Assembly: GCA_029856045.1 (NCBI GenBank)
Contig: JAHQWG010000016.1
Location: 124,001 to 188,000, forward strand
Length of the DNA: 64,000 bases
Origin: Promethearchaeia archaeon
GTDB lineage: Archaea; Asgardarchaeota; Lokiarchaeia; Sigyniarchaeales; SOKP01
Direction: 5' to 3'
The position numbers and the translations under genes are program-made. Position 1 is the stretch's first letter. The number at the start of each line of letters is the position of its first letter. Of the stretch, positions 35,547-43,185 are shown one piece after another. The notes beneath the pieces are model-generated. The model was not told the origin of the DNA. It saw nothing but the letters and a program-made list of their open reading frames with translations, and made no database searches.

Positions 35547-35962
35547 TATGAATCAATTTCAATTATCAAAAAGAAATAATAATATATCATGTGTATATTA
35601 CAATCACAATGATATAAATTTCTAAAAAAGCTCGAAAATTAGATATAATAATATTATCCTCTAAGGAAATAGAAATCAAATTACGATAAATCAATTTCAA
35701 CATTTAAAAATCTTCTTTAAATAAAAAAGTATAATAATTATTCATTTAAGAAAAATCCACTAAATAAATTCTTCTCCATTAAAAATTTGTTCAATTTAAT
35801 TCGACAAAATCCTGTAAATAATATAAATATAGAATCTTATCTTTCTATTTTTTTGATTAATGCTAAATTATTATTTTTCTGATTTATGTTTTATGAATTT
35901 TTATTTTTATTTAATAATAAATTAAAACTCTGTTTATTATTATTAATCTCATTTTTTTTTAA
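35547..35962. other. AT-rich gap before the Orc1/Cdc6 gene
   Basis: About 415 bases with no gene. Its place beside an Orc1/Cdc6 gene makes it a candidate replication origin, as origins often flank such genes in archaea, but I see no origin recognition boxes with the usual G-rich end. A potential TATA-like AAATAAATATA lies at 35961-35971, directly before the open frame. The upstream T-run (35951-35960) could end any leftward transcript. Confidence 0.3.
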
Positions 35963-37195
35963 ATAAATATACTAAAAGAGTGGGAAAAGATAATTCATAA
36001 TTATATTGAGGATCAACTAAAAAAATCTACTTTATTCATAGATGAAAGCAAATTAGATATAAATTTTATTCCCGAAGATTTACCTCACAGAGATAAAGAA
36101 TTAATTCTTCTCTCGCAATTATTTCTCATATTAATAACACAACCAAATTCAGTTTCGAGAAAAGTTTTAATAACAGGTGGAATTGGTGTCGGGAAGACGG
36201 TTACAATAAAACGATTTGGCCAAATAATTACGAACACAGCAGAAAAAAGAAATATTCCAATTGAATATTTCCATATTAATTGTAGAAAAGAAAGAACAGG
36301 ATATAAAATATTAGTAAAAATTATGAAACATTTTAATAAAAACTTTCCTTCTAGAGGTTTTTCATCTCAAGATTTACTCGATTTGTTGAAGGATAATTTA
36401 AATCGACAAAATAAGCATTTAATTTTGGTTTTAGATGAATTAAGTTATATAATTATGAAAAATGATGACATAATCTATGCATTAACAAGAATTAATGAGG
36501 AGATGTTAAATGCTTCTCAAAGACTATCACTTATCGGAATTATTAAAGATATTTCAACTTTAAACAATTTAGATGAAAGTACATTAAGCACACTTCAAAG
36601 TAACATTATTCATTTTAATAAATATAGTAAAAGTCAAATAATTGATATCCTAAAGTCTAGAGCAAAAATAGCAATAAAACATAATGTAATTGATGATAAT
36701 ATCATTGATATGATCTCTAATTTAGTATATAAAAGGGGAGATATGAGAAAAGCGCTAGATTTATTATGGACAGCTATAAAGATTGCAGAGGAAAGAAATT
36801 TAAAAAAAGTTTCACCAGAATTTGTTCGGTTAGCAAATAATAAAACAATATCAAATTTTTCACAAGATCTTCTAATCTCTATTGAATCTCATAAATTACT
36901 CCTTCTTTTTTCAATCTTAAATCTCTTAGAAAAAAATAAACAATCTTATGTACTTATTTCAAAAATAAAAGAAGAATTTGATCAAATATGCGAATATTTA
37001 AAACTATCAATTATCTCCTATTCACAAATAATGAATTATCTTCATGAACTGGAAAAATATGGGATTATATCGATAAAAATTAAAAGTAAAAATATTAGAG
37101 GAAGACATGCCCAAGTAAGTATAAATGAATTTTCTCTCGAAATATTAAAAAATAAATTACTATCAATTTTTGAAAGTCGAGGGTTAAATATATGA
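35963..37195 (+). CDS. orc1: Orc1/Cdc6 replication initiator, start codon not canonical
   Basis: The frame is open from after TAA (35960-35962) to 37195, 410 codons, the normal length of archaeal Orc1/Cdc6. Motifs in order: STLFIDESKLDINFIPEDLPHRD (lead-in; split here at the family's usual N-terminus), Walker A GGIGVGKT at 36176-36199, Walker B LILVLDELSY, sensor 1 LIGIIKD, sensor 2 YKRGDMRKALDLL, and a C-terminal winged helix. No ATG, GTG or TTG exists in frame before codon 36323, which lies after Walker A, so either a rare start such as ATA or ATT near 35963-36010 is used or the 5' end is damaged. It overlaps the next gene by four bases (ATGA). Confidence 0.8.
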   Translation: MNILKEWEKIIHNYIEDQLKKSTLFIDESKLDINFIPEDLPHRDKELILLSQLFLILITQPNSVSRKVLITGGIGVGKTVTIKRFGQIITNTAEKRNIPIEYFHINCRKERTGYKILVKIMKHFNKNFPSRGFSSQDLLDLLKDNLNRQNKHLILVLDELSYIIMKNDDIIYALTRINEEMLNASQRLSLIGIIKDISTLNNLDESTLSTLQSNIIHFNKYSKSQIIDILKSRAKIAIKHNVIDDNIIDMISNLVYKRGDMRKALDLLWTAIKIAEERNLKKVSPEFVRLANNKTISNFSQDLLISIESHKLLLLFSILNLLEKNKQSYVLISKIKEEFDQICEYLKLSIISYSQIMNYLHELEKYGIISIKIKSKNIRGRHAQVSINEFSLEILKNKLLSIFESRGLNI

Positions 37196-37482
37196 AAAAT
37201 ATAATTCAAAATAATTATACTATTGAAAATCTTTTCTGTTCAAGGGCGAGAGCCAAAATAATAAAAACTTTAGCTCTAAATAATGAACTAAATATATCCA
37301 AAATAATAAAAAATACAAATTTGAATCATTCTAATGTTGTAAATCATTTAAACTTCTTAAAAAAAATTAATTTTATTCAAGAAAAGAATTTTGGCCGAAT
37401 TAAAATTTATAGATATAAAGAAGAAAATTTGAAAGCCCATTGTGTTAAAAAGTTAATAGAATTGATAGAAAATATTGATTAA
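37192..37482 (+). CDS. ArsR-like winged-helix regulator coupled to Orc1/Cdc6
   Basis: A 96-residue winged helix: the helix SRARAKIIKTLALNNELNISKI, recognition helix LNHSNVVNHLNFLKKINFI and the wing EKNFGRIKIYRY are clear. It overlaps the end of the Orc1 gene by four bases, so it is translated with it; a replication-linked regulator is a reasonable guess. The C-terminal helix probably dimerises. No cysteine pair for metal sensing is present. Confidence 0.75.
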   Translation: MKNIIQNNYTIENLFCSRARAKIIKTLALNNELNISKIIKNTNLNHSNVVNHLNFLKKINFIQEKNFGRIKIYRYKEENLKAHCVKKLIELIENID

Positions 37483-37583
37483 CTTTAAATATAAGAATAT
37501 TACTCGAATATAATAAAATTCCTAAAACTAAATCCCTATAAATTATCTAGGTTAAAATATTTTAATATCAACTAATATTTGAA

Positions 37584-38225
37584 ATGATTTTTTTTATAAT
37601 TCTGTTAATAGTTTCTATTTACTTTTCAATTTTAGATCTTCGAAATCGAAGAATTCCAATAAAAAATTATAAAATTTTATTTCTAATCAGTTTATTTTTT
37701 ATTTTTTTTACATTTAATTCTCTTGATTCTGCCTTAATCCTTCTTTTTTTATTACAGATGATTTTTTTGTTTTTTTTTTGTTTTATTTTTTATGTGTTAA
37801 ATTTTATTGGGGGTGGAGATGCAAAATACATCTTTTTTATTTCAATTTATAATTTTTGTTACTCATTTGAAATAGTTAATTTAATCGATTTCTTTTCTAT
37901 TTTCATTTTAATTTATTTTTCATTACTCATACCAAATTTAGCAAAAAATCAATTTTATTCTCGTTCATTATATGAGCAATTTTTAATATTTTTTAATAGA
38001 AAGTGTTTCTTTATAGATTTTTATCTGAAATTGTGTTTCAAATTTTTTCCTTTAAAATCCATAAACAAAATTGATGATATTAAATATAAAATAAAATCAT
38101 TCTTAATTTTATTTGATTTTAAAACGGGTAATTTTTATTTTATTTCTCAGTATAAAATGCCTGTTATAATTGTGTGTTTTTTAGCGTATCTTTTCTATTT
38201 GACTCTGAATTTTTGTGTATTTTAA
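37584..38225 (+). CDS. Prepilin peptidase (A24 family, TadV/EppA-like)
   Basis: Integral membrane aspartyl protease that trims prepilins. About six membrane helices are predicted. The two catalytic aspartates are seen in SILDLRNRRIPIKNY (about residue 18) and GGGDAKYIF (about residue 76). The protein is 213 residues, with a basic soluble loop in the second half. It would process the Flp-like pilin at 45456-45650 and the pilin-like protein at 42784-43185, although those lie 5-8 kb away and are not in the same transcript. Confidence 0.8.
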   Translation: MIFFIILLIVSIYFSILDLRNRRIPIKNYKILFLISLFFIFFTFNSLDSALILLFLLQMIFLFFFCFIFYVLNFIGGGDAKYIFFISIYNFCYSFEIVNLIDFFSIFILIYFSLLIPNLAKNQFYSRSLYEQFLIFFNRKCFFIDFYLKLCFKFFPLKSINKIDDIKYKIKSFLILFDFKTGNFYFISQYKMPVIIVCFLAYLFYLTLNFCVF

Positions 38226-38249
38226 ATAGATCAATTTATAATATAAAAT

Positions 38250-38558
38250 ATGTTATTGAAAAAAAAAACATTAGAAAAAGCTATAGATTTTATTTCCAAT
38301 ATTAATTTTGATGATTCAGAACAATTGAAGATTTTTAATAAAGTTAAAAAAATTATCTTAAATCTAAGGGATCCTGAAATATCAAAAAAAATAGAAGAAT
38401 TAAATGAATTATCTTCAGACTTACCTTTTATTGAGTTATTTAAACAAATTTTGGAGAAATTAACTATCGAACAATTGAATTCAATTTTTAAGCAGTTTAT
38501 AAATAATGAGGATCTCATTGATTATTTACAAGATATGCTTTTAGAAAAGATAATTTAA
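38250..38558 (+). CDS. Hypothetical helical protein, 102 aa
   Basis: I do not recognise it. A soluble, wholly helical and charged protein (LEKAIDFISNINFDDSEQL, IEELNELSSDLPFIELF) of 102 residues. It starts 24 bases after the prepilin peptidase and may be co-transcribed with it, though codon and composition do not show more. ATG at 38250 is the only sensible start. An accessory to the pilus machine or an unrelated small protein are both possible. Confidence 0.5.
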   Translation: MLLKKKTLEKAIDFISNINFDDSEQLKIFNKVKKIILNLRDPEISKKIEELNELSSDLPFIELFKQILEKLTIEQLNSIFKQFINNEDLIDYLQDMLLEKII

Positions 38559-38646
38559 TCTTTTTAGGCAAAGAACTGTCTATCCAAATTATTGTAAGAT
38601 TTATTTTTTCGTTTTTTTTATAAATCATCTAATTTTTATATACATA

Positions 38647-39396
38647 ATGTCCATCTTAATCGATATTATTCTCGTTATGTGTGCATATCTTTATGTTTTA
38701 ACTGTGATATTAATCCCAAAGTATTTAAAAGAAAAGGGAAAGATTTCAAAATTTGCTGCACGCAAAACAGTTCACTTACTTGCTGGTCTTTCAATATTTG
38801 TAACTCCCTTTTTAGAATTTTATTGGTATTCACTTATAATTTCTGGCTCCATGATGCTCCTTACCTATTTAAGTTCTAAAGAGAGTAAAGTGAAACAATT
38901 AAAGAGTTTATTTGACGCAATTGGTGAGGAAGCTGAAGAGAAAGCTGGATATTTACAAGGACCATTTAATTACTGCCTTTCAATTTTTATTCTTATGTTA
39001 TTTTTTTCAATATTTGCTCCAACAATGTTTTATTTTCCAATTTCAGGAATTTTAATTATGATTATATCAGATACTCTTGCGAGTGTGGTAGGGAAAAAAT
39101 ATGGAAAAATTAAAATTAAAATTAAATGGACTCATACAGAAAGGACGATTATTGGCTCATTAACTCTTTTCTTAACAGCTTTTTTCTTATCATTTTTTTC
39201 TTATCTTTTATTCGGTGTCATTATTCCAACTTCTCAGCAGGTTATTAATATTGCTCAAGTTATCATTTTCTCATTTTTAACAAGCATTGTTGCAACAATT
39301 ACAGAACTATTATCACCAAGTACTTATGATGATTTAACTGTACCGATAATTACTACACTAATTATCTTTCTTCTTTCTTCGATTTTAATTGCTTAA
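38647..39396 (+). CDS. Dolichol/phytol-kinase-like CTP transferase membrane protein
   Basis: A polyprenol kinase-like integral membrane protein related to phosphatidate cytidylyltransferase. About seven helices are predicted. Typical segments are FAARKTVHLLAG (N-terminal conserved Lys-His), IGEEAEEKAGYLQGPFNYC, ISDTLASVVGKKYG (Asp for metal/nucleotide) and WTHTERTIIGSLT. It probably phosphorylates a polyprenol or geranylgeraniol using CTP, for lipid or glycosylation-carrier recycling; the substrate is not decidable. Length (249) and order of motifs fit the dolichol/phytol-kinase group. It is followed after 94 bases by an unrelated small gene on the same strand. Confidence 0.75.
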   Translation: MSILIDIILVMCAYLYVLTVILIPKYLKEKGKISKFAARKTVHLLAGLSIFVTPFLEFYWYSLIISGSMMLLTYLSSKESKVKQLKSLFDAIGEEAEEKAGYLQGPFNYCLSIFILMLFFSIFAPTMFYFPISGILIMIISDTLASVVGKKYGKIKIKIKWTHTERTIIGSLTLFLTAFFLSFFSYLLFGVIIPTSQQVINIAQVIIFSFLTSIVATITELLSPSTYDDLTVPIITTLIIFLLSSILIA

Positions 39397-39490
39397 CATA
39401 ACTTTAAATTATTGACTTGTCATTTTAAAATTAAAAGTGATAATTTAATAAAATTTGAAAAAGATAAATTTGATATAACTAGGGATTTAA

Positions 39491-39910
39491 ATGGAAATTG
39501 AAAAAAAAAGAGAAACAGTATGGAAATTAAAACAAAAAGAAAAACAAAAATATATTGAGTTAATTTCAGTTGAGGAATCTGGAGAAGTTAATCAAATTAA
39601 ATTGTCCTTAAAAAAAATGGAAGATGCAATAACAATTGAAATGAATAAAAGTGAATTTAATAATTTTTTATCAATATTATTAGCGTTTAAAGATGTAGTA
39701 ATTGGTTCAGAGATAAGTGTATTAACTCCAGATTTCAAAGATTTTGATGCAATAAAATCTCAAGAAAAAGAAGAATCTGTTTCTATTTCAGAAAAAAATG
39801 AGGTTATAGAAAAAGTTCCAGTACAAGAACTCACGGATGTTCAAGATAACGTTCCAAATGAAAAACTACATGAAGAGGAATTGAATCCTAAGGAATGGGA
39901 TCCCTGGTAA
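39491..39910 (+). CDS. Hypothetical acidic-tailed protein, 139 aa
   Basis: I do not recognise it. The first 75 residues may form an alpha/beta domain (VWKLKQKEKQKYIELISVEE, LSLKKMEDAITIEMNK, NFLSILLAFKDVV); the rest is disordered and acidic, ending EELNPKEWDPW, a tryptophan-containing acidic tail of the sort that acts as a docking peptide. Its stop is directly next to the 3' end of the SRP RNA, which lies on the other strand. Start ATG at 39491. Confidence 0.5.
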   Translation: MEIEKKRETVWKLKQKEKQKYIELISVEESGEVNQIKLSLKKMEDAITIEMNKSEFNNFLSILLAFKDVVIGSEISVLTPDFKDFDAIKSQEKEESVSISEKNEVIEKVPVQELTDVQDNVPNEKLHEEELNPKEWDPW

Positions 39911-39914
39911 TTAG

Positions 39915-40231
39915 AGTGATCTGATCCTTGAAAATAAAAAAGAAATTTTTATAGCATATTTCCATTCTTACCACCCGTCACCAATAAGCGTAAATTTTTT
40001 GATTTACGACTGCTCCATCCCTGACCTGGTCGGGTTCATCATCAATTGAGTATATTTCTCCTACAAGAAATATCTCAAAAATAACTTACCTAATTGGGCG
40101 AATGGATCATTGAAACATTAAATATGTATAAAAATCATTTTTAATTCCTCAGATCATTTCTCAATCCGTTATAGAGCATTTACGGTCCACCCAGTATAGG
40201 GTTTCAGGAATTGCCCTAGATTCCCACGATC
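39915..40231 (-). ncRNA. ffs: Signal recognition particle RNA (7S)
   Basis: The minus strand at 40041-40008 reads GATGAACCCGACCAGGTC then AGGGATGGAGCAGTC: the SRP helix 8 of the S domain (TGAACC...CCAGGTC, GNRA-type loop GGGA, GGAGCAG), nearly as in human 7SL (from memory). The 5' part contains CTAGGGCAATTCC and TGAAACCCTATACTGGGTGG, consistent with the Alu domain. GATCTGAGGAATTAAAAATG near 40150 can pair with the 3' end, which closes with TTTCAAGGATCAGATC (helix 5). Total length about 317 bases, usual for archaea. 5' and 3' ends are approximate. Confidence 0.85.
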
Positions 40232-40251
40232 AATAATAATATTTTTATTAA

Positions 40252-40262
40252 CAAATATAAAG
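40252..40262 (-). promoter_or_regulatory. TATA box of the SRP RNA
   Basis: CTTTATATTTG on the minus strand lies about 26 bases before the expected 5' end of the SRP RNA, as in archaeal promoters. The spacing supports the 5' end near 40231. Confidence 0.5.
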
Positions 40263-40335
40263 CTTATTATAAATGTAAAAAGGTTTTAAATAATTTATTT
40301 TGAAAAATCCAATGATAATCAATTAGAAAATGTAA

Positions 40336-40839
40336 TTAAGTTCTTTTTTTTTCAATTTTGAAAATACAACATCTCTTTTCCTTATCTGTTATCATACATT
40401 CTATCTCTGAAACAGAAGCACGATACAATGCAAATTCTCCAAAACCAGATAATATTCCAGACATGAAATAACAAATATATTTAAAATTATTCTCCATGTA
40501 TGATGAAATATTATGATATAATTTTAAAATTATAAGTTCCTCCGATATTTCTTGAGGTTCAATATTCCCCCATCCCATATTGCTAAACATTTCACAAAAT
40601 AGATCTGTTAAATCTTTAAGAGTTTTAGGTTTTAAATTTTCTTCCCAAATTTCTATTAAAACCCTACCCATTTTTTTACCTAACCATATTAATAAAGGTT
40701 TTACTCCCTCGCCATATATAGATGATAACAAATCTATAATCTGAGGAGGAAAAAACACAAATCTCTGATTAAATAATCTGTATATTCCATCAGAATATTC
40801 TAATCCCTTTAATTTTAAATCTTTCATCTTTTGATACAC
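40336..40839 (-). CDS. V4R/TRAPP-like domain protein
   Basis: The 167-residue protein matches the V4R (4-vinyl reductase) fold, related to eukaryotic TRAPP subunit Bet3. Visible landmarks are an N-terminal helix pair, the GWGNIEP turn, a run of strands (ELIILKLYHN), CYFMSGILSGFGEFALYRASVSEIECM and the terminal KRCCIFKIE. In Asgard archaea such proteins are considered possible relatives of vesicle tethers. Cysteines near the end could bind a ligand, as the fold does in other proteins. It is on the minus strand, between SRP RNA and the pilus genes. The start at 40839 ATG (MYQKM); Met at residue 5 is possible. Confidence 0.7.
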   Translation of the reverse strand: MYQKMKDLKLKGLEYSDGIYRLFNQRFVFFPPQIIDLLSSIYGEGVKPLLIWLGKKMGRVLIEIWEENLKPKTLKDLTDLFCEMFSNMGWGNIEPQEISEELIILKLYHNISSYMENNFKYICYFMSGILSGFGEFALYRASVSEIECMITDKEKRCCIFKIEKKRT

Positions 40840-40915
40840 ATTGAGATCTTCTAAAATAATTAATATGTTTTTAAAATATTTTCACAAGTTTTTATAATTA
40901 TTTATATGATCTTTT

Positions 40916-41212
40916 TTGATTATGTTAAATTATAATCTGTCAATAATTATTGTTTTATTATCTTTTTTGTTTATTATATTTATTTTTTCAATATTTACGA
41001 CTAATATAGATGCATTGTTCATATTTATTTTCTACATGGTCTTAATAATCTATTTGAATCTAATTATTTTACAAAATTATATAGATTTAAAAAGTTCTAA
41101 TGATCTTCTTAATTTTAATTTTTTAACATTTCTGGCAAATCTTTCTTTTATTTGTGAATTTTTTATTGGAATCTTTATTTTAATTCAAGTAATATACAAA
41201 TTCATCACATAA
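40916..41212 (+). CDS. Small membrane protein, three helices
   Basis: I do not recognise it. A 98-residue, very hydrophobic protein with three membrane helices (about residues 7-29, 33-52, 70-94). Start TTG at 40916 (MIMLNYNLS) or ATG at 40922 (MLNYNLS). Its end overlaps the end of the pilus platform gene by eight bases on the opposite strand. It lies in the pilus neighbourhood, so a helper role is possible but not shown. Confidence 0.5.
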   Translation: MIMLNYNLSIIIVLLSFLFIIFIFSIFTTNIDALFIFIFYMVLIIYLNLIILQNYIDLKSSNDLLNFNFLTFLANLSFICEFFIGIFILIQVIYKFIT

Positions 41213-42611
41213 AATTTAAGATATTTACAAAATTTAAACTAATTGAAAGAATAATTATAAAAATTAACACAAAAAATAAATTGGAAGTAAATATAATAAT
41301 TATTTTAGACTCTATGCCGATTATTTTAGAGAAATAATACCCACTTATAATGTTGCTTAATAAAAAGGATCCAAATATGAGTATCAGATCAAATGAATCA
41401 AAATTATTATAAAAAGGAATAGTTGTTGTAAATTCTGGATTATTTAAAAGATTAATATGATAAAAAAAAGATGGAAATACACCAGAAATGACCCCAAGAA
41501 TAAAAGGTAATAAAAAAATAAAGATTAAACTTTTAAATTTTTCACCTTTAATAATGATTCGTTTTCGCTTTTCTAATTTTTGATGCATTGATATTATTTC
41601 TAATAGATCCCAAATTTTATTTGCAGTATGATATGTATCTTCATGGATCATTTTTTTTACTACATTTAAAATCAGTTTGCAACGTGGTGATTTTAGATTA
41701 AAAATAAATGAATCAAGCATCTCTTTTATTGATATTGAATTTTTAATCAATAATGATATGGGATGTTCCAATTTTTTCTGAAAAAAAGTAGGTGTTTTTT
41801 TATACGCATAATATAATGCATCCTCGGGCGACGTTTTCCTTGATAACATAATTGCAAAATTTTTTAAAAATAATAAAAAACCATTAAACTCTCTTCTATT
41901 ATTTTTAGGCTCAGAGCTTAAAATCCCTAATAATTTTATATCCTCATTTAAAAATTTTGATGACAAATATCTAATAATAATGAAATAGAGAGGTATGATA
42001 AAGATTAATGAGAGAGATTTAATTTCTTGAAGTATTATGAGAAAACAGCTTCCTATCGGGAAAAATAAACCTATAAAGAAGATTATACTTAATTTTGATT
42101 CAACGCTTCGTATAAATGTTTCAAATAAATCTTCTGAATAGGAGTATTCATTTATTTTAACCAAATTAGTGTCTTCAAAATTATTAGAGATTAAGTCATT
42201 TACAAAACTTTGAAAATTTTTTGAAATGATATTTAAATTTTCTAACTCATTTTCTGGGTTTTTGCCAAATTGAATTTTTTTTATAATTGATTTAAAAAAA
42301 TTAGAAACTGGATAATTATATTTAGAAATAGATTCAATAAAATTAATACATTTATCGGAAATTGATGTAAAAAGGGAATTAATGAGAGCAAAATCTAAAA
42401 TTATTAATTTTAAGTAAGCATTAATATTTAACTCTTCATTTTTTAATCTTTTGTATAAATATATATTAAATATGTAAGTAATTATTATAGAAGAAATAAA
42501 AGAAAATAGGCAACTTATTTGAATTACAAACTGCATCTCCAAGATTTTAAAAATGATATTAAAATAAATTGAAAAAATAAAAAATAAGAAATAAAAAGTT
42601 AAAAAAACCAT
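41205..42611 (-). CDS. Type II secretion F/TadC-type pilus platform protein
   Basis: Inner-membrane platform of a type IV filament machine. The 468 residues have two membrane helices at the N-terminus (about 4-25, 30-52), helices near 175-215 and a group at 390-466, and a central soluble part in which NFAIMLSRKTSPEDALYYAYKKTP and SISIKEMLDSFIFNLKSPRC match the T2SSF domain. Single long forms like this occur in archaeal Epd/archaellum systems, whereas bacterial Tad uses two shorter ones. It works with the ATPase at 43182-45368; both are on the same strand with the pilin-like gene between. Confidence 0.75.
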   Translation of the reverse strand: MVFLTFYFLFFIFSIYFNIIFKILEMQFVIQISCLFSFISSIIITYIFNIYLYKRLKNEELNINAYLKLIILDFALINSLFTSISDKCINFIESISKYNYPVSNFFKSIIKKIQFGKNPENELENLNIISKNFQSFVNDLISNNFEDTNLVKINEYSYSEDLFETFIRSVESKLSIIFFIGLFFPIGSCFLIILQEIKSLSLIFIIPLYFIIIRYLSSKFLNEDIKLLGILSSEPKNNRREFNGFLLFLKNFAIMLSRKTSPEDALYYAYKKTPTFFQKKLEHPISLLIKNSISIKEMLDSFIFNLKSPRCKLILNVVKKMIHEDTYHTANKIWDLLEIISMHQKLEKRKRIIIKGEKFKSLIFIFLLPFILGVISGVFPSFFYHINLLNNPEFTTTIPFYNNFDSFDLILIFGSFLLSNIISGYYFSKIIGIESKIIIIFTSNLFFVLIFIIILSISLNFVNILNFM

Positions 42612-42783
42612 AGTAGTTGCTTTGTTTATATCGCTAATTAATAGATTATATTTAAGAAAAATTATTTTTGAATATCTTGAACTTGGCTTTTTAATTTTAA
42701 ATTGTGGAATTTTTTTATTTCGGAAGAAAAAACAGAAATTGCAATATAAATCAAGAAAACTAATAAAATAACACCTTTTATTT

Positions 42784-43185
42784 TTATAAAAAATTTAAGA
42801 AAATTACTTCTGAAATTATATATATTTTTAAAATGTGATAACCTGGGTTTTCATAAAAAAAATTTATAAATTGGTAAATAAATTCGTAAGTATATTCATG
42901 TTCAATATTATTTACAATAAATGTATACTTTATTCTATTTCCGGAAGCTAATAAACTAAAATTTTCTGGTATCTCAATAACGCAACTAAAATTTAAAGAG
43001 GGATTTTCAATTGTTCTTGTTATTCCAGAGTTAATAATAGATATACTTGTTAAATTATTTTTAATATCCGACTCAAGATTGTAATTCTCGATAAATTTAA
43101 AAAAGGGAGCAATTATAGAAAGAAAAATAACCAATATTGTAATTCCAAATCCAATCATAAGGGATTTCTCTAAAATTTCTGTCAT
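42784..43185 (-). CDS. Pilin-like (minor pilin/TadE-like) protein
   Basis: A 133-residue protein with a short cytoplasmic lead (MTEILEK), a membrane helix (about residues 8-29) and a beta-rich external part (NSGITRTIENPSLNFSCVIEIP, YTFIVNNIEHEY). This is the plan of class III-type minor pilins, with the segment beginning SLMIGFGITILVIFLSI. No clear prepilin cleavage box of the GxxxE type is visible, so processing is uncertain. Its start overlaps the end of the ATPase gene by four bases, so it is co-translated with the pilus machine. Confidence 0.6.
   Translation of the reverse strand: MTEILEKSLMIGFGITILVIFLSIIAPFFKFIENYNLESDIKNNLTSISIINSGITRTIENPSLNFSCVIEIPENFSLLASGNRIKYTFIVNNIEHEYTYEFIYQFINFFYENPGYHILKIYIISEVIFLNFL

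Noticed and set aside
42612-42783. Open minus-strand frame downstream of the minor pilin, with a hydrophobic stretch (GVILLVFLIYIAISVF)
   Set aside because: No ATG, GTG or good TTG start and no ribosome-binding site at the right place; may be chance or a fragment of the previous gene in another frame.
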